This document shows positions 9,866 to 20,764 of a DNA stretch of 64,000 bases, piece by piece (the first letter of the stretch is position 1; every line of letters begins with the position of its first letter). Both the position numbers and the translations under genes were made by a program. The notes below the pieces were generated by a model that was not told where the DNA came from, ran no database searches, and was given only the letters and a program-made list of their open reading frames with translations. Source of the stretch: Lentimicrobiaceae bacterium (lineage in GTDB: Bacteria > Bacteroidota > Bacteroidia > Bacteroidales > F082); the NCBI GenBank assembly GCA_002708315.1, contig PANC01000015.1, forward strand, positions 165,042 through 229,041, in the 5' to 3' direction.

Positions 9866-10528
9866 TTATTTTTTTATTAGTTCCAACTCCGTTATTTTAC
9901 CCAATGTGTCTTTTTTTAATGACTCTACTTGATACTTATATTGCTGCTTATCCTTTAAATAATGAAGGAATTTACTTATGGTGGTTGGTCTATCATAGTC
10001 ATTGAATCCTCCTGATTGACTTATTATTATTAGAACAGGAACATCAGGACTCGCAAATTGATCCATTGATAACATTATCTTTTTATTTGCAGCGTCTATG
10101 GTCGATGAGGCAGAAATAGACTTAAGTTGTTTATCAATTTCAGTATATTTGGAAGCGTCTTTTTTTCTCTTTTGCTCCTCTAGAAGTTTCAATCTTTCTT
10201 CTTCTTTTAGCCTTTCAGATTCAGCAATACCCATTGCAATCTTTTCCTCGGCCTTTTTAATCATTTCAATTACCTCTGGATCATCTAGATTGTATGACTT
10301 AATTTGATTTACCTTATCGCTTTGTTGTTCAAAGGTCCATGGTGAAGTGCCATTAATAATAGCTGTTAAATCTTTTTTTGATTGTTCAACTTTAGTCGCA
10401 TATTCAGCAGCAGCTTTTTCTCTGGCTAGTTTTTTCTTGCTTTTACATGATGTAGCTCCACCAGTGATAAGGATCACAGAAATTAAAATGGCCAGCAATT
10501 TAGTATAATTCACTTGTGATAATTTCAT
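9866..10528 (-). CDS. lipoprotein with coiled coil, unknown function
   Basis: I chose the ATG at 10528 because it begins a canonical lipoprotein signal: basic start, hydrophobic core 'LLAILISVILITGGATSC', and lipid-attachment Cys followed by 'KSKKKLAREKAAAEYATKVEQ'. The longer frame from 10606 would bury this signal. A charged helical segment ('KKAEEKIAMGIAESERLKEEERLKLLEEQKRKK') predicts a coiled coil near residues 90-125. The C-terminal part contains 'PVLIIISQSGGFNDYDRPTTISKFLHYLKDKQQY', as in several Bacteroidetes exported proteins of unknown role. It is paired with the downstream exported protein (4-bp gap) and lies after the alpha-2-macroglobulin gene. Confidence 0.72.
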   Translation of the reverse strand: MKLSQVNYTKLLAILISVILITGGATSCKSKKKLAREKAAAEYATKVEQSKKDLTAIINGTSPWTFEQQSDKVNQIKSYNLDDPEVIEMIKKAEEKIAMGIAESERLKEEERLKLLEEQKRKKDASKYTEIDKQLKSISASSTIDAANKKIMLSMDQFASPDVPVLIIISQSGGFNDYDRPTTISKFLHYLKDKQQYKYQVESLKKDTLGKITELELIKK

Positions 10529-10627
10529 AGATGTTATTTTATCGTTGTTATAAGAATGCAAAACTATTGAAAAAATTGTTTGATATTGCCTAAATGATTT
10601 TATCATGCATCATTAATAATGATATCT

Positions 10628-13600
10628 TTAATCACTAACAATTATTCTTCTACCCTTTGAATTACTACCAAATTCTGGAGCATACATACTTTGAATGGTT
10701 GCAATACCATCGGTAAAATTACCTGATTGTGTTACAAATAGAGGGTATTCAATTATGTAAATACCCTTGTTAAGTTGTTTTATGAAAAATTCATTTCCAA
10801 GATTAGTAATATTTTTGTAAAACCATAAGCCACCCTCATAAGTATATCCCGATTCGCTGGAAGCTGATTCAAAAGCTGTGGCCCTCATATCCTTAACCTG
10901 CACGTATTGAACATCTCTATCGGTTTTAATAATAAGCCTTACCACAACCTTGTCTCCTTTAGTCAGTTTATTTTCACCCAATTCAACTAACAAAGGTCCA
11001 TTATCCGTAGTAGTTTCAACAAAAATTACTTTTTCAATACCTAAAGCAGAACTACTGGATGTTATGTCTTCAATATTCTCAAAATATTGCCAATAAGCAG
11101 CGCCCCAAGCAATGTTATTGTTTGGATTTATAACAGAAATATTTGCCATATCAGGACTAATCTTAGCTCCCATCCAAGATGTTGAAAAATATCCTGTTCC
11201 GGATTCTGAGCTTATATCAGAATTACTGCTGATATCAATTGTTTCCTCACCAACTGTTACATCAACAAGTTCATCATCTTCAAGTGTATTATTTCCATAA
11301 ATTAATAAAGCAAAAATTGCTTCAGCTGTTGCCGAGGTAGTTTCCCAATGTTGTGTTTGCTTTTGTTTTATTAGCCACACCTTCAACTGTTCAACAACTT
11401 CAGGGTTATTATCAAGAGTAGCCATTGTTTCGATCATCATAGACTGAGTTTCAACAGGCGATTGATGCCAGCTATATCCAAGTTCCTGCCTCCAATACAT
11501 CCCCATCTCCGTGCTATGTAGGGCTCTTTCTTTTAAGGATCTAATAATTGCTTCGGATTCATTTCTGTAACCTAATTTATTCATAGTAATTGCAATCATT
11601 CCTTGTAAAGAAATAGATTGTTTTAGCCATAATTTCTTTGACTCAGAAGTGAAATAGGCAAAAGCTGTAGTCGTATTATCTGTTAATGGCAGTAATTCTA
11701 ATAGAAGAGATCTTGCGTATAAGTATCTTATTTGATAACTAGTGATGTTATATTTATCATTTGATTTTATATAATTATATTCCTTTACAATATTATCATC
11801 TAGGAATTTAACAGCTTTTTTAATTAGCTGTAATCTATTTGGATCACTACTAAGATCAATAATACCCTTATCATTGAGTTTTGCCATTCCAAGCACAATT
11901 TTCTGAGTGGTGTTAACATCCGCTGTCATGCCATTAAACCAAGGCCATGCACCCGATACAAGCTGAGTTTTTAATAGTTTGCTTAAAATATTTTCTTTTT
12001 CATTTTTCATTCTGTTTAAATCAAATAGAACACCTATTTTTCTTTTCTGCTCACTTTGATTATCTACATCTAATATCCAGGGAGTTGCTTCCAGCACTGC
12101 ATTTTTCAGGTCCTGATTCTTTTCAAGATTTGACATAAATGCATCCGGGGTTAGGTTTTTCCAACCTTCGAAAACGGATTTTAATTTGGGATTAGTATTC
12201 ATAATATAAGCAGATATTGAATTGGCAAAATATCTGTTAAATAATTCCGAAGGGTTATCCTTGATTGATCTGCTTATATATGGAATTGCTTGAACTGCAT
12301 ACCAAGATGGATTTGAAGTAAATTCAATTGTATACTTATAATTTGCTATTGACGGAGAGGTATAATTCTTAAGTGAGTTAAAGTTAAAAACTGCAGTACT
12401 TGATTTTGCTACATTCATAGGTAGTGAATTGGTTACTAGAGTTCTGTTTGTAAGCACAGGAATCATTCGTTCCTCCCCATCGGTGTGATTTCCAGAGGAA
12501 GTCCTAATTCGATAACCAAGCATACTCAAGTTATCAGGAATGGAAATAGTCCATTGAACAAGACTACTTTTATTGGGGCCTATATTACTAGAAATTGTGT
12601 CCTGGTTGATTATAATAATTGAATTAATGTTTTTCATGGTAACTGCATCATAAAACTCAATTATAGTTTTAGAATTTATCTGATTACCTGAAAAATTTAC
12701 TACTGTTGCCGAAAAGTTTAGAGTATCTCCATATCTAACAAATCGTGGGAAATTTGGTACAACCATCAGTTTCTTTTGAGATTTTATACTCTTTTCCATA
12801 ACCCCTACTTTCAAATCATTTGTATATGCTAACACTCGAATTTTCCATTCTGTTAATGCATCAGGAGTTTTAAATTTGAATGAAACTTTCCCACTTGAAT
12901 CAGTTCTTAGGTTTGGATAAAAGTATGCAGTTTCTTTAAAGTTTTTTCTTATTGGAATTATATCTGGTGATTCCGGTTCAGGTAATGAGATATTACCGTT
13001 TAATTGCGTTTTTGTCTCTTCAATTTTCAATGTATTGGTTGACGTCATTTCCATGGCTCCGCCTGCTATGGTAGACTTTCTATACATAAAATCAGACTCA
13101 TCTCTATAAATAGGATTATATCCCATAAATCTAAATCCAAACCAATTTATTGCTGGATAATTTTCAGGCATAGATTTGTAATAGGCTAATTCAGGGACAA
13201 ATAGAGGTGAGGACCAGGAGCTATTAAACTGATTAGATTCCCATCCAGAGGATGTTCTTTTATTTTGATATAGGTTTAATCCCCATGTATCTTCGGCAAA
13301 TAAATCAAGAGATGCATCATACATGCTCGAGAGGACATTTGAAGTTAACAATTTACCACATGAAGCCCTAACGGTTATTTCCCAATTTTCTTTTTGGCCT
13401 GGAGTTATATAATCTCTATGTGTTTTCAATTCAATCTCTAATTCTTTATTACTGTAAGGCACGTTAATAATTGTATTATTTGAATACAACCTATTGTATT
13501 TTATCATTGTTGTGTTTAATGAGAAATTACCCCTGTAGCTTTCCACTACAGGAATATCTATTATTTTCTGGCCCTTGTTTAGTGTTATCCATTTCCTGTC

Positions 13601-16600
13601 AATAATTTTATCTCCGTTGATAATCTCATACATAACTCTGCTCTTGGGAGCGCTTGTTCCAACCAGCAGTTTAATAACATCTCCTGGCTCTGCCATGTTT
13701 TTTTCTATTATGTGCCAGTTTATTATGTTTTCTGGCATTTTTTTACCTTTATTATCATACACAGAAAAAATATGTTTTTTGAATATTTCATTTCCATCAC
13801 CATCTGTTGCAGTGGCAATAGCCATATACTTGCCAATTGTCAGAGATTTGAAAAAGCTGTTTGGGATTTCTGTTTTACCATTGGTTTTAAGAGTTAATTT
13901 TGAAATTTCATCTTTAGGCCAAGTATCAGGATTATCTTCATTGCCATAAACTTCATGTGGAAATTCATTTTTAAATTCAGCTTTATCAATCAGAATAAAG
14001 GTTGGTTCTCTCCAGCGTCTCTTATTATAAAGCCCCTTTGGTGTGTTCAACTTATATAGAGTTAAATCTACTAACATCTCGATATCGTTTCCATTGATGT
14101 TTTCTGTGCTCAAAAAAACACTGTCAGTTGAGCTAATGGGGATCAATTTAGGTGCTACAAATGATAAATTAACAGAGTTATAACCTACGTTCAAATAGTG
14201 ATGTGCTGTTTGAATTTCTCCAGCTAAATTCATTACTTCTGCGAGAATCTCATATGTATAAATAGGGTGATAACTCTTTGGAATATTAGGGTCACTTTCA
14301 GCAATAAAACTAATTTTAAACATACCATCTTCGTTTGTCTTAACAGAGCCATTGGCAATTTCTACATCTCTGGAATTAAAAGAAGGAATATTTCTTACAT
14401 AATTCTGAATAAGTGGTTGTGGAGTGGCAGATTTTCTAATTACTCTGTATTTAACGGTAGCATCATAAATAGAATTACCAGCATAACCCTTAGACCGTCC
14501 TTTTACTACTACCACATTATCAAGAGTTTGGTTATAATTATCAGATGTTAAGATTGTTTTAAAAGTAGGACGTTTGTAATTCTCAACTTGTATTGTAATG
14601 AATCCAGATTTAGTTTTTATTGTCATAGTTCCATTCATCATTCCAATGGGGATTACGAAAAAACTATCAAATGAACCATCTATATCTGTTTTAAAAACTG
14701 TATTGTCAATTTTCTTTCTACTTGCGTTTATAAATTCTACTTCAACAGGATATTCTGGCATAAGCTTCACTTCTGAATTATTTTTTTCAATAATTAAACC
14801 TTTGAAATAAACAGTTTGACCTGGTTTATAAATGGCCCTATCAGTAAAGAGATAGGTTGTTACTCTGGGCTTATCATTAATTTTGGGGACAAAAAAACTC
14901 ATGTAGTTTTCTGAAAATAGAGTATCGCCTTGCTTATGAAATTCAAAAAGGAATGTTCCGTAATTATTACCGCTGAAGGAGTTTATTTTGGCATAACCGT
15001 TCTTGTCGGTTTTTAGCGATGCTACTTTTTTGGTAGTATATGACCTATTTCGATTTTCATATTTCTGAACATATACATTAAACTCTACAACACCTGTACT
15101 TTTGCCTGTTTCTCTATCCATTAGGAACAAATCATTAAATTCACCTGATGGATTGGAGTTATAAATATAACTGAGTTTTGAAACGGAAAAAGCTGAATAT
15201 TTTATTGTTTTTGTGGTGTTGAAACTTGAATCATCTGAAACAAAAATCACATAGCTACCCATTTCAAGTTCTGGTATTTTAATCTCTGCAGTGCTCTGCC
15301 TGTGATCATTTGTATTTGGGAGCTTCAAATCCCATGTAATTAATGCTTTCTTCCCCAATTCTCTCTCAACATAATTTTTTAAATTATATCTGTCTATGTA
15401 TGCCTTTGGGTCACCTTTTACTATTTTAAAGTATAATTTATTGATATTTTGAAATTCAATAAGTGCTAAACTTGGTTTTTCTGGCGACTGGCCTACTTGT
15501 ATATCCAGGTTAAATTTAATGTTATTTATTCGAGCTTTTAAACTTCGGCATTTATTTGTTTGCTGGAGATTAGGATATTCTCTGATTGTGATATCACATA
15601 TACTATCAGCGATTACATAATAATACCTAATATCATCATTCAACCCTTTGATATATCCATTACCCATGTTGTAGTAATTGTTTGCTAACTCATAGGCAAT
15701 GGATGAATACACAGGTTGATTTTTAAATTTACTTGCCAGGTATTTCAGTGCATTTGAATATTTAATCTGGTTTTTGAATGTTTTAGGCGAATTTGAATGC
15801 GCAAATTTTAACCTTTTTAAATCTATATCAACATAAGCTTCGAGGTTGTTATTCTCTTTATGAAGTGATAAAAGGCTCTGAAATATTGACATCATAGCAG
15901 ATGTTCTAGATTTATTACGATTAATTTTTTCATCGATAAATTTGTTCAATGGCATAAGGAATCTTGTCGCTTCTTTTGATTCTTTAGTACCAATAATTGC
16001 AAGGCCATAATCATTTGAAGAAAAATATTCAATGGCCCTATTTGCCAGCAAATCATATAAATAAGGATAAGTAGTATAATTTGATGTGTCACCGTGTATC
16101 AGAATTGCATTAAATTCACTTAATGGGATTGAAACCAACTCATCTTTGGGCTTTAATGAGGAAAAATAATATTGGGAAATAATTTTGTTAAAAGTTACGG
16201 CATCCCATGTTGAAATATCATCATCTAAACTGCCCATAGATATTTTCAAGTTGTTTATTTTCCACCGGTTATGATTATAGTAGGCGTGGTATAATTCCGC
16301 AATTAGAGAATATAGTATTTGCTTTTCGGGAATGCTTGCAGTTTCTGCATTTAATTTAAAATTATTTATGGTCTTAATCAGATAATCTTCTTTAAAAGTA
16401 CTTTGTAAGCTAGCCATATAAACTAGAGCCTTTAGAGCTTGAGGTTGATTATTATTAACCGAAGCATCCGTGTAAATATTTTCTACAAGCTTGATCGCTG
16501 ATTTTGGCTGTCCATTTTTTGATAGTTTGTACACTTTATCCCATTTGTCTTTGTAATTATCATAGTTATTAAAGCTACTTACTGTCAAAGTCAGAAGAAA

Positions 16601-16639
16601 GATGAATGTCGAGAGGACTATATATTTAGTAGTATTCAT
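10628..16639 (-). CDS. alpha-2-macroglobulin family protein without thioester
   Basis: A giant exported protein (2003 aa, N-terminal signal helix about 5-23). The MG2-type motif 'YLFTDRAIYKPGQTVYFKGLI' is near residue 590-610, and the family signature 'LRTDSSGKVSFKFKTPDALTEWKIRVLAYT' is near 1240-1270. The alpha/alpha toroid that normally carries the CxEQ thioester follows. At that site the sequence reads 'DNPSELFNRYFANS', so the Cys and Gln are gone and no covalent trapping is expected. Bacterial homologues are thought to inhibit attacking proteases in the periplasm. The large Bacteroidetes versions lacking pbpC are poorly characterised. There is no lipobox at the N-terminus. It is the first gene of its minus-strand run. 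Confidence 0.88.
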   Translation of the reverse strand: MNTTKYIVLSTFIFLLTLTVSSFNNYDNYKDKWDKVYKLSKNGQPKSAIKLVENIYTDASVNNNQPQALKALVYMASLQSTFKEDYLIKTINNFKLNAETASIPEKQILYSLIAELYHAYYNHNRWKINNLKISMGSLDDDISTWDAVTFNKIISQYYFSSLKPKDELVSIPLSEFNAILIHGDTSNYTTYPYLYDLLANRAIEYFSSNDYGLAIIGTKESKEATRFLMPLNKFIDEKINRNKSRTSAMMSIFQSLLSLHKENNNLEAYVDIDLKRLKFAHSNSPKTFKNQIKYSNALKYLASKFKNQPVYSSIAYELANNYYNMGNGYIKGLNDDIRYYYVIADSICDITIREYPNLQQTNKCRSLKARINNIKFNLDIQVGQSPEKPSLALIEFQNINKLYFKIVKGDPKAYIDRYNLKNYVERELGKKALITWDLKLPNTNDHRQSTAEIKIPELEMGSYVIFVSDDSSFNTTKTIKYSAFSVSKLSYIYNSNPSGEFNDLFLMDRETGKSTGVVEFNVYVQKYENRNRSYTTKKVASLKTDKNGYAKINSFSGNNYGTFLFEFHKQGDTLFSENYMSFFVPKINDKPRVTTYLFTDRAIYKPGQTVYFKGLIIEKNNSEVKLMPEYPVEVEFINASRKKIDNTVFKTDIDGSFDSFFVIPIGMMNGTMTIKTKSGFITIQVENYKRPTFKTILTSDNYNQTLDNVVVVKGRSKGYAGNSIYDATVKYRVIRKSATPQPLIQNYVRNIPSFNSRDVEIANGSVKTNEDGMFKISFIAESDPNIPKSYHPIYTYEILAEVMNLAGEIQTAHHYLNVGYNSVNLSFVAPKLIPISSTDSVFLSTENINGNDIEMLVDLTLYKLNTPKGLYNKRRWREPTFILIDKAEFKNEFPHEVYGNEDNPDTWPKDEISKLTLKTNGKTEIPNSFFKSLTIGKYMAIATATDGDGNEIFKKHIFSVYDNKGKKMPENIINWHIIEKNMAEPGDVIKLLVGTSAPKSRVMYEIINGDKIIDRKWITLNKGQKIIDIPVVESYRGNFSLNTTMIKYNRLYSNNTIINVPYSNKELEIELKTHRDYITPGQKENWEITVRASCGKLLTSNVLSSMYDASLDLFAEDTWGLNLYQNKRTSSGWESNQFNSSWSSPLFVPELAYYKSMPENYPAINWFGFRFMGYNPIYRDESDFMYRKSTIAGGAMEMTSTNTLKIEETKTQLNGNISLPEPESPDIIPIRKNFKETAYFYPNLRTDSSGKVSFKFKTPDALTEWKIRVLAYTNDLKVGVMEKSIKSQKKLMVVPNFPRFVRYGDTLNFSATVVNFSGNQINSKTIIEFYDAVTMKNINSIIIINQDTISSNIGPNKSSLVQWTISIPDNLSMLGYRIRTSSGNHTDGEERMIPVLTNRTLVTNSLPMNVAKSSTAVFNFNSLKNYTSPSIANYKYTIEFTSNPSWYAVQAIPYISRSIKDNPSELFNRYFANSISAYIMNTNPKLKSVFEGWKNLTPDAFMSNLEKNQDLKNAVLEATPWILDVDNQSEQKRKIGVLFDLNRMKNEKENILSKLLKTQLVSGAWPWFNGMTADVNTTQKIVLGMAKLNDKGIIDLSSDPNRLQLIKKAVKFLDDNIVKEYNYIKSNDKYNITSYQIRYLYARSLLLELLPLTDNTTTAFAYFTSESKKLWLKQSISLQGMIAITMNKLGYRNESEAIIRSLKERALHSTEMGMYWRQELGYSWHQSPVETQSMMIETMATLDNNPEVVEQLKVWLIKQKQTQHWETTSATAEAIFALLIYGNNTLEDDELVDVTVGEETIDISSNSDISSESGTGYFSTSWMGAKISPDMANISVINPNNNIAWGAAYWQYFENIEDITSSSSALGIEKVIFVETTTDNGPLLVELGENKLTKGDKVVVRLIIKTDRDVQYVQVKDMRATAFESASSESGYTYEGGLWFYKNITNLGNEFFIKQLNKGIYIIEYPLFVTQSGNFTDGIATIQSMYAPEFGSNSKGRRIIVSD

Positions 16640-16835
16640 TATGATTATAGTAAAATCAAGTCATATTAGATTAATGACCACAAATATAACGCCTTAATCG
16701 TTCTAATTATTTCTTTTGTGCTTCATACTATTATTGTTTGATAATAAGATATATAGTATTTTATCACGTGAAAATTAGATGTTAATCTCTTGTTAATTTG
16801 GCATATGTATAATTTTTCATTTGCAGATTTTATTT
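16640..16835. other. intergenic region between alpha-2-macroglobulin and metH leader
   Basis: Together with the riboswitch this makes a 451-bp gap without a protein gene. Both flanking genes are transcribed outward, so it must hold the promoter for the large minus-strand gene. I see no strong repeat, hairpin or short ORF in this part. Confidence 0.5.
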
Positions 16836-16843
16836 TATATTTG
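16836..16843 (+). promoter_or_regulatory. candidate -7 element of the metH-metF promoter
   Basis: TATATTTG matches the Bacteroidetes -7 consensus TAnnTTTG exactly and lies about 60 bp before the riboswitch P1 helix, the right place for a riboswitch-bearing leader. No convincing -33 element is visible, so confidence is moderate. Confidence 0.45.
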
Positions 16844-16899
16844 CCACGTAATTCAATTCCTCGTACTGCTAACTGCATTGTTTAAGCAATTCTGAGTCT

Positions 16900-17022
16900 T
16901 ATTGATTTATAAAGAAGGGTGGAGAGATTAGGCTCTACGAAGCCCTGGCAACCAGCTATTAAAGAAATGGTGCCAATACCTAACCCACTGTAAATATACT
17001 GTGGGAAATGATAAATATTAAG
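16900..17022 (+). ncRNA. SAM-I (S-box) riboswitch upstream of metH
   Basis: The core reads AAGGGTGGAGAGATTAGG (16915-16932), then ACGAAGCCCTGGCAACC (16938-16954) and GGTGCCAATACC, matching the S-box consensus for the P2/P3 region and the SAM-binding core. P1 can be formed by ATTTAT (16905-16910) with ATAAAT (17011-17016). P4 is CCCAC/GTGGG with an extended GTA/TAC (16984-17005). The motif is followed by about 70 nt before the metH ATG. I see no strong U-run terminator, so control may act at translation or by an alternative fold near 17030-17080. High SAM should lower metH-metF expression. Confidence 0.9.
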
Positions 17023-17090
17023 TGCAGGTTCAGGCAAGTACCTTATTACTATGTAATCGGTTATAGTTTTCTCCTGTACTTATTAAATTA

Positions 17091-20000
17091 ATGAGTATGA
17101 AATCTGATATAAAAACCGAGTTATCTCAAAGGATTTTGGTTCTGGACGGAGCTATGGGAACAATGATTCAAAGATATAATTTGGAGGAAAAAGATTATAA
17201 GGGTAAGCGATTCCTAAATCATAAGCATCTCGTTAAAGGCAATAACGATTTATTAAACCTTACGCAGCCTCAAATTATTAAGGAAATTCATAATGAATAT
17301 TTAAAATCAGGTGCTGACATAATTGAAACAAACACGTTTAATGCTACTCGTATTTCACAAAGTGATTATGGCCTTGAGTCAGAGGTTTACGACATAAACT
17401 ATCAAGCTGCAAAGATTGCAACAGATATTGCCCGACAGTATACAGATTCCAATCCTCAGAGGCCCCGATATGTTGCCGGTGCAATAGGTCCAACAAATAA
17501 AACAGCATCAATGTCTCCAGAAGTAACGGATCCTGGATATCGTAATATAACATTCGATGAACTCCGTGATAATTATTACGAGCAGGCAAAAGCATTAATT
17601 GATGGAGGAATTGATGTATTTCTTGTTGAAACCATATTTGATACTTTAAATGCAAAAGCTGCATTATTTGGCATTAATCAATTACTTGAAGAAATTGATC
17701 AAAAAATCCCAATAATGATTTCAGGTACTATAACAGATGCCAGTGGAAGAACCCTTTCAGGTCAAACTCTTGAGGCATTTGTTACTTCTGTTTCTCATAT
17801 TGAAATGCTTAGCATAGGCTTAAATTGTTCTTTGGGATCTGAACAAATAAGACCATATCTTGATGAACTATCAAAATTATCACCAACAAACGTCAGCGTA
17901 TATCCAAATGCAGGCCTCCCTAATCAATTTGGCGAGTATGACGAAACTCCTCATCAAATGGGAGTTTATATACGTGATTTTGTTGAAAATGGGATGACAA
18001 ATATTGTTGGCGGATGTTGTGGAACCACGCCTGATCATATAAAAGAAATTGCAAACATTGTTGAAGAATATAGTACCCGGATATTACCAGGAAAAAACAA
18101 TATAACAGAAGTTAGTGGTCTTGAACCAGTAAAAATTTCACCCCTTGTAAACTTTGTTAATATTGGAGAAAGAACTAATGTAAGTGGTTCGATAAGGTTT
18201 GCCAAATTGATAAGAGATAAAAAATATGAAGAAGCCTTAAATGTTGCTAGAAATCAAGTAGAGGGAGGTGCACAAATATTAGATGTGAACATGGATGATG
18301 GCATGCTAGATGCAGAAGTGGAGATGGTAACATTTTTGAATTATCTCACATCGGACCCTGATGTTTCTAGATTGCCTATTATGATTGATTCTTCAAAGTG
18401 GGAAGTTATTGAAGCTGGATTAAAATGCATTCAAGGAAAGGGAATAGTAAACTCTATTAGTCTAAAAAATGGTGAAAAGGAGTTTTTGGATCAAGCAAAG
18501 CTAATACAGAATTATGGAGCTGCCTTAGTGGTAATGGCATTTGATGAACAAGGACAAGCTGCTGATTATAATAGAAAAATAGAGATATGTGAGCGAGCAT
18601 ATAATTTACTTATCAAAAATGGCTTTAATGCTGAAGATATAATCTTTGACCCAAATATTTTAGCAATAGGAACTGGAATCTCGGAGCATAATAATTATGC
18701 TGTAGACTACATAAATGCCGTTAAATGGATTAAAACAAATCTACCATATTGTAAAGTTAGTGGTGGTGTAAGTAATCTTTCTTTCTCATTTCGGGGAAAT
18801 AATGTTGTTCGTGAAGCTATTCATTCAGTATTTCTCTATCATGCTATAGATGCAGGTATGGACATGGGGATTGTTAATCCAGGGATGTTACAGATCTATG
18901 ATGAAATTCCAGAAGATCTCCAAAAACTGGTTTCGGATGTTGTCCTGAATAAGAGAAAAGATGCTACTGAGAGGTTACTGTTTTATGCAGAAAAAATTAA
19001 AGAGTCTGATCATAAAAGAGAGAAATTAATATTGGAGTGGAGGAACCTTCCGGTTCAGGAAAGATTAGAGCACGCATTGGTTAAAGGAATAATGGAATTT
19101 ATAGAAGAAGATGTTGAAATAGCTAGAAAAGAATTAAATAGAGCCATTGATGTTATTGAGATACCACTTATGAATGGTATGAATATCGTTGGAGACTTGT
19201 TTGGCTCTGGAAAAATGTTTCTTCCTCAAGTTGTGAAAAGCGCAAGGGTTATGAAAAAAGCTGTTTCATATTTATTGCCATTTATTGAAGAAGAAAATGA
19301 CGGGATCTCTATTAGTAGCGGTAAAGTGGTGCTTGCAACCGTAAAGGGGGACGTTCATGATATTGGTAAAAATATTGTTGGAGTTGTATTAGCGTGCAAT
19401 AATTATGAGGTTATTGACTTGGGTGTTATGGTGCCAGCTGAAAAAATAATAGAAACAATAGAAGAAGAAAAAGCAGATATATTAGGTTTAAGTGGTTTGA
19501 TAACACCTTCTTTGGAAGAAATGGTGCATGTTGCAAATGAACTTACTCGTTTGGGTAAGGATATACCTCTTTTGATAGGAGGGGCAACAACCTCTGCAAT
19601 ACATACCGCAGTAAAAATAGATCCAAAATATAAGCATCCTGTAATACATGTTAAAGATGCATCTAAAGTTATTGGTGTGGCAGGTAAACTATTGGCAGAG
19701 AATGAAAAGGAAGCATTTTTGGACTTGACAAACAAAGAGTACGATAGGCTAAGAAATAAGCATGAACAAAATTCGATAAATAAAAAATACATAAGCTTGG
19801 CCGATGCGAGAAAAAACAAATATAATTTGATATCAAATGACACTAAAATAGTTACACCAAACTTTATTGGTGTAAAAGTTATAGATAATATTGATCTTAA
19901 AATTTTAAGAGAATACATAGACTGGACATTTTTCTTTCATGCATGGAAACTAAATGGGAAATACCCTGCAATTTTTAATGATCCCATAAAGGGAGACGAA

Positions 20001-20747
20001 GCCAAAAAACTTTTTTCAGATGCCAATCAGATGTTGGATCAAATAATTGATGAAAATTGGCTTATGGCAAAGGCTGTTTTTGGAATTTTTAAAGCTTCCT
20101 CCAATGATGATGATATAATTGTTTCAGATCAAGATGGTAATTCTAGAAAACTTAATTTTCTCAGAAATCAGGAAGAAAAGAAATCGGGATATCCAAACCT
20201 TTGCTTAAGTGATTTTATTAATAATTCTGAATCACAGAAAAATGATTACCTAGGGTGTTTTATCTCTACGGCTGGTATTGGAATAGAGAAGCACGTTGAA
20301 AGGTTTAAGGAAGAAAATGATGACTATAGTTCCATACTTCTAAAGGTGCTTGCAGATAGATTGGCAGAGGCTTCTACTGAGTACTTGCATAGAACAATAA
20401 GAAAAGAATACTGGGGATATGCCAAAAATGAAGACCTAAGTACAGAGGAACTGTTACGAGAAAAATATCAAGGAATAAGACCTGCTCCTGGCTATCCTGC
20501 ATGTCCAGATCATAGCGAAAAAGAAAAATTATTTGAAATGTTAAAGGCAAAAGAAACCATAGGTGTTTCGCTAACAGAAAGTTATGCCATGTATCCCGCC
20601 GCTTCAGTTAGCGGCTATGTTTTTGCTCAAAAGGATGCTCAGTATTTTAATGTTGGAAAAATTCAACAAGATCAGGTTGAAGAATATGCCGTTAGAAAAG
20701 GGCAAACAATAGACACAATCAAGAAACTTTTACCCATGAATACATAA
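17091..20747 (+). CDS. metH: cobalamin-dependent methionine synthase
   Basis: Transfers the methyl group of methyl-tetrahydrofolate to homocysteine through cobalamin. At 1218 residues all modules are present. The homocysteine domain (1-330) has zinc Cys at 246, 309 and 310 ('[11 protein letters not shown]'). The pterin domain (about 350-620) has '[12 protein letters not shown]'. The cap and B12-binding domain has 'DVHDIGKNI', with the lower-ligand His at 756. The C-terminal AdoMet reactivation domain has '[15 protein letters not shown]' near 1130. Two Met codons open the frame (17091 and 17097); the first is used here. It is preceded by a SAM-I riboswitch and followed after 17 bp by metF, giving a self-contained methyl-cycle operon. 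Confidence 0.98.
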   Translation: MSMKSDIKTELSQRILVLDGAMGTMIQRYNLEEKDYKGKRFLNHKHLVKGNNDLLNLTQPQIIKEIHNEYLKSGADIIETNTFNATRISQSDYGLESEVYDINYQAAKIATDIARQYTDSNPQRPRYVAGAIGPTNKTASMSPEVTDPGYRNITFDELRDNYYEQAKALIDGGIDVFLVETIFDTLNAKAALFGINQLLEEIDQKIPIMISGTITDASGRTLSGQTLEAFVTSVSHIEMLSIGLNCSLGSEQIRPYLDELSKLSPTNVSVYPNAGLPNQFGEYDETPHQMGVYIRDFVENGMTNIVGGCCGTTPDHIKEIANIVEEYSTRILPGKNNITEVSGLEPVKISPLVNFVNIGERTNVSGSIRFAKLIRDKKYEEALNVARNQVEGGAQILDVNMDDGMLDAEVEMVTFLNYLTSDPDVSRLPIMIDSSKWEVIEAGLKCIQGKGIVNSISLKNGEKEFLDQAKLIQNYGAALVVMAFDEQGQAADYNRKIEICERAYNLLIKNGFNAEDIIFDPNILAIGTGISEHNNYAVDYINAVKWIKTNLPYCKVSGGVSNLSFSFRGNNVVREAIHSVFLYHAIDAGMDMGIVNPGMLQIYDEIPEDLQKLVSDVVLNKRKDATERLLFYAEKIKESDHKREKLILEWRNLPVQERLEHALVKGIMEFIEEDVEIARKELNRAIDVIEIPLMNGMNIVGDLFGSGKMFLPQVVKSARVMKKAVSYLLPFIEEENDGISISSGKVVLATVKGDVHDIGKNIVGVVLACNNYEVIDLGVMVPAEKIIETIEEEKADILGLSGLITPSLEEMVHVANELTRLGKDIPLLIGGATTSAIHTAVKIDPKYKHPVIHVKDASKVIGVAGKLLAENEKEAFLDLTNKEYDRLRNKHEQNSINKKYISLADARKNKYNLISNDTKIVTPNFIGVKVIDNIDLKILREYIDWTFFFHAWKLNGKYPAIFNDPIKGDEAKKLFSDANQMLDQIIDENWLMAKAVFGIFKASSNDDDIIVSDQDGNSRKLNFLRNQEEKKSGYPNLCLSDFINNSESQKNDYLGCFISTAGIGIEKHVERFKEENDDYSSILLKVLADRLAEASTEYLHRTIRKEYWGYAKNEDLSTEELLREKYQGIRPAPGYPACPDHSEKEKLFEMLKAKETIGVSLTESYAMYPAASVSGYVFAQKDAQYFNVGKIQQDQVEEYAVRKGQTIDTIKKLLPMNT

Positions 20748-20764
20748 TAATTAGATTATAAAAT

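Noticed and set aside
13575..13949. A 124-codon plus-strand ORF opposite the alpha-2-macroglobulin gene.
   Set aside because: It is hydrophobic noise from the antisense strand, with no promoter or recognised domain.
19403..19918. A 171-codon minus-strand ORF inside metH.
   Set aside because: It is antisense to the conserved B12-binding and linker regions of metH, and its Ser/Phe/Ile-rich sequence is the usual product of reading AT-rich coding DNA backwards.
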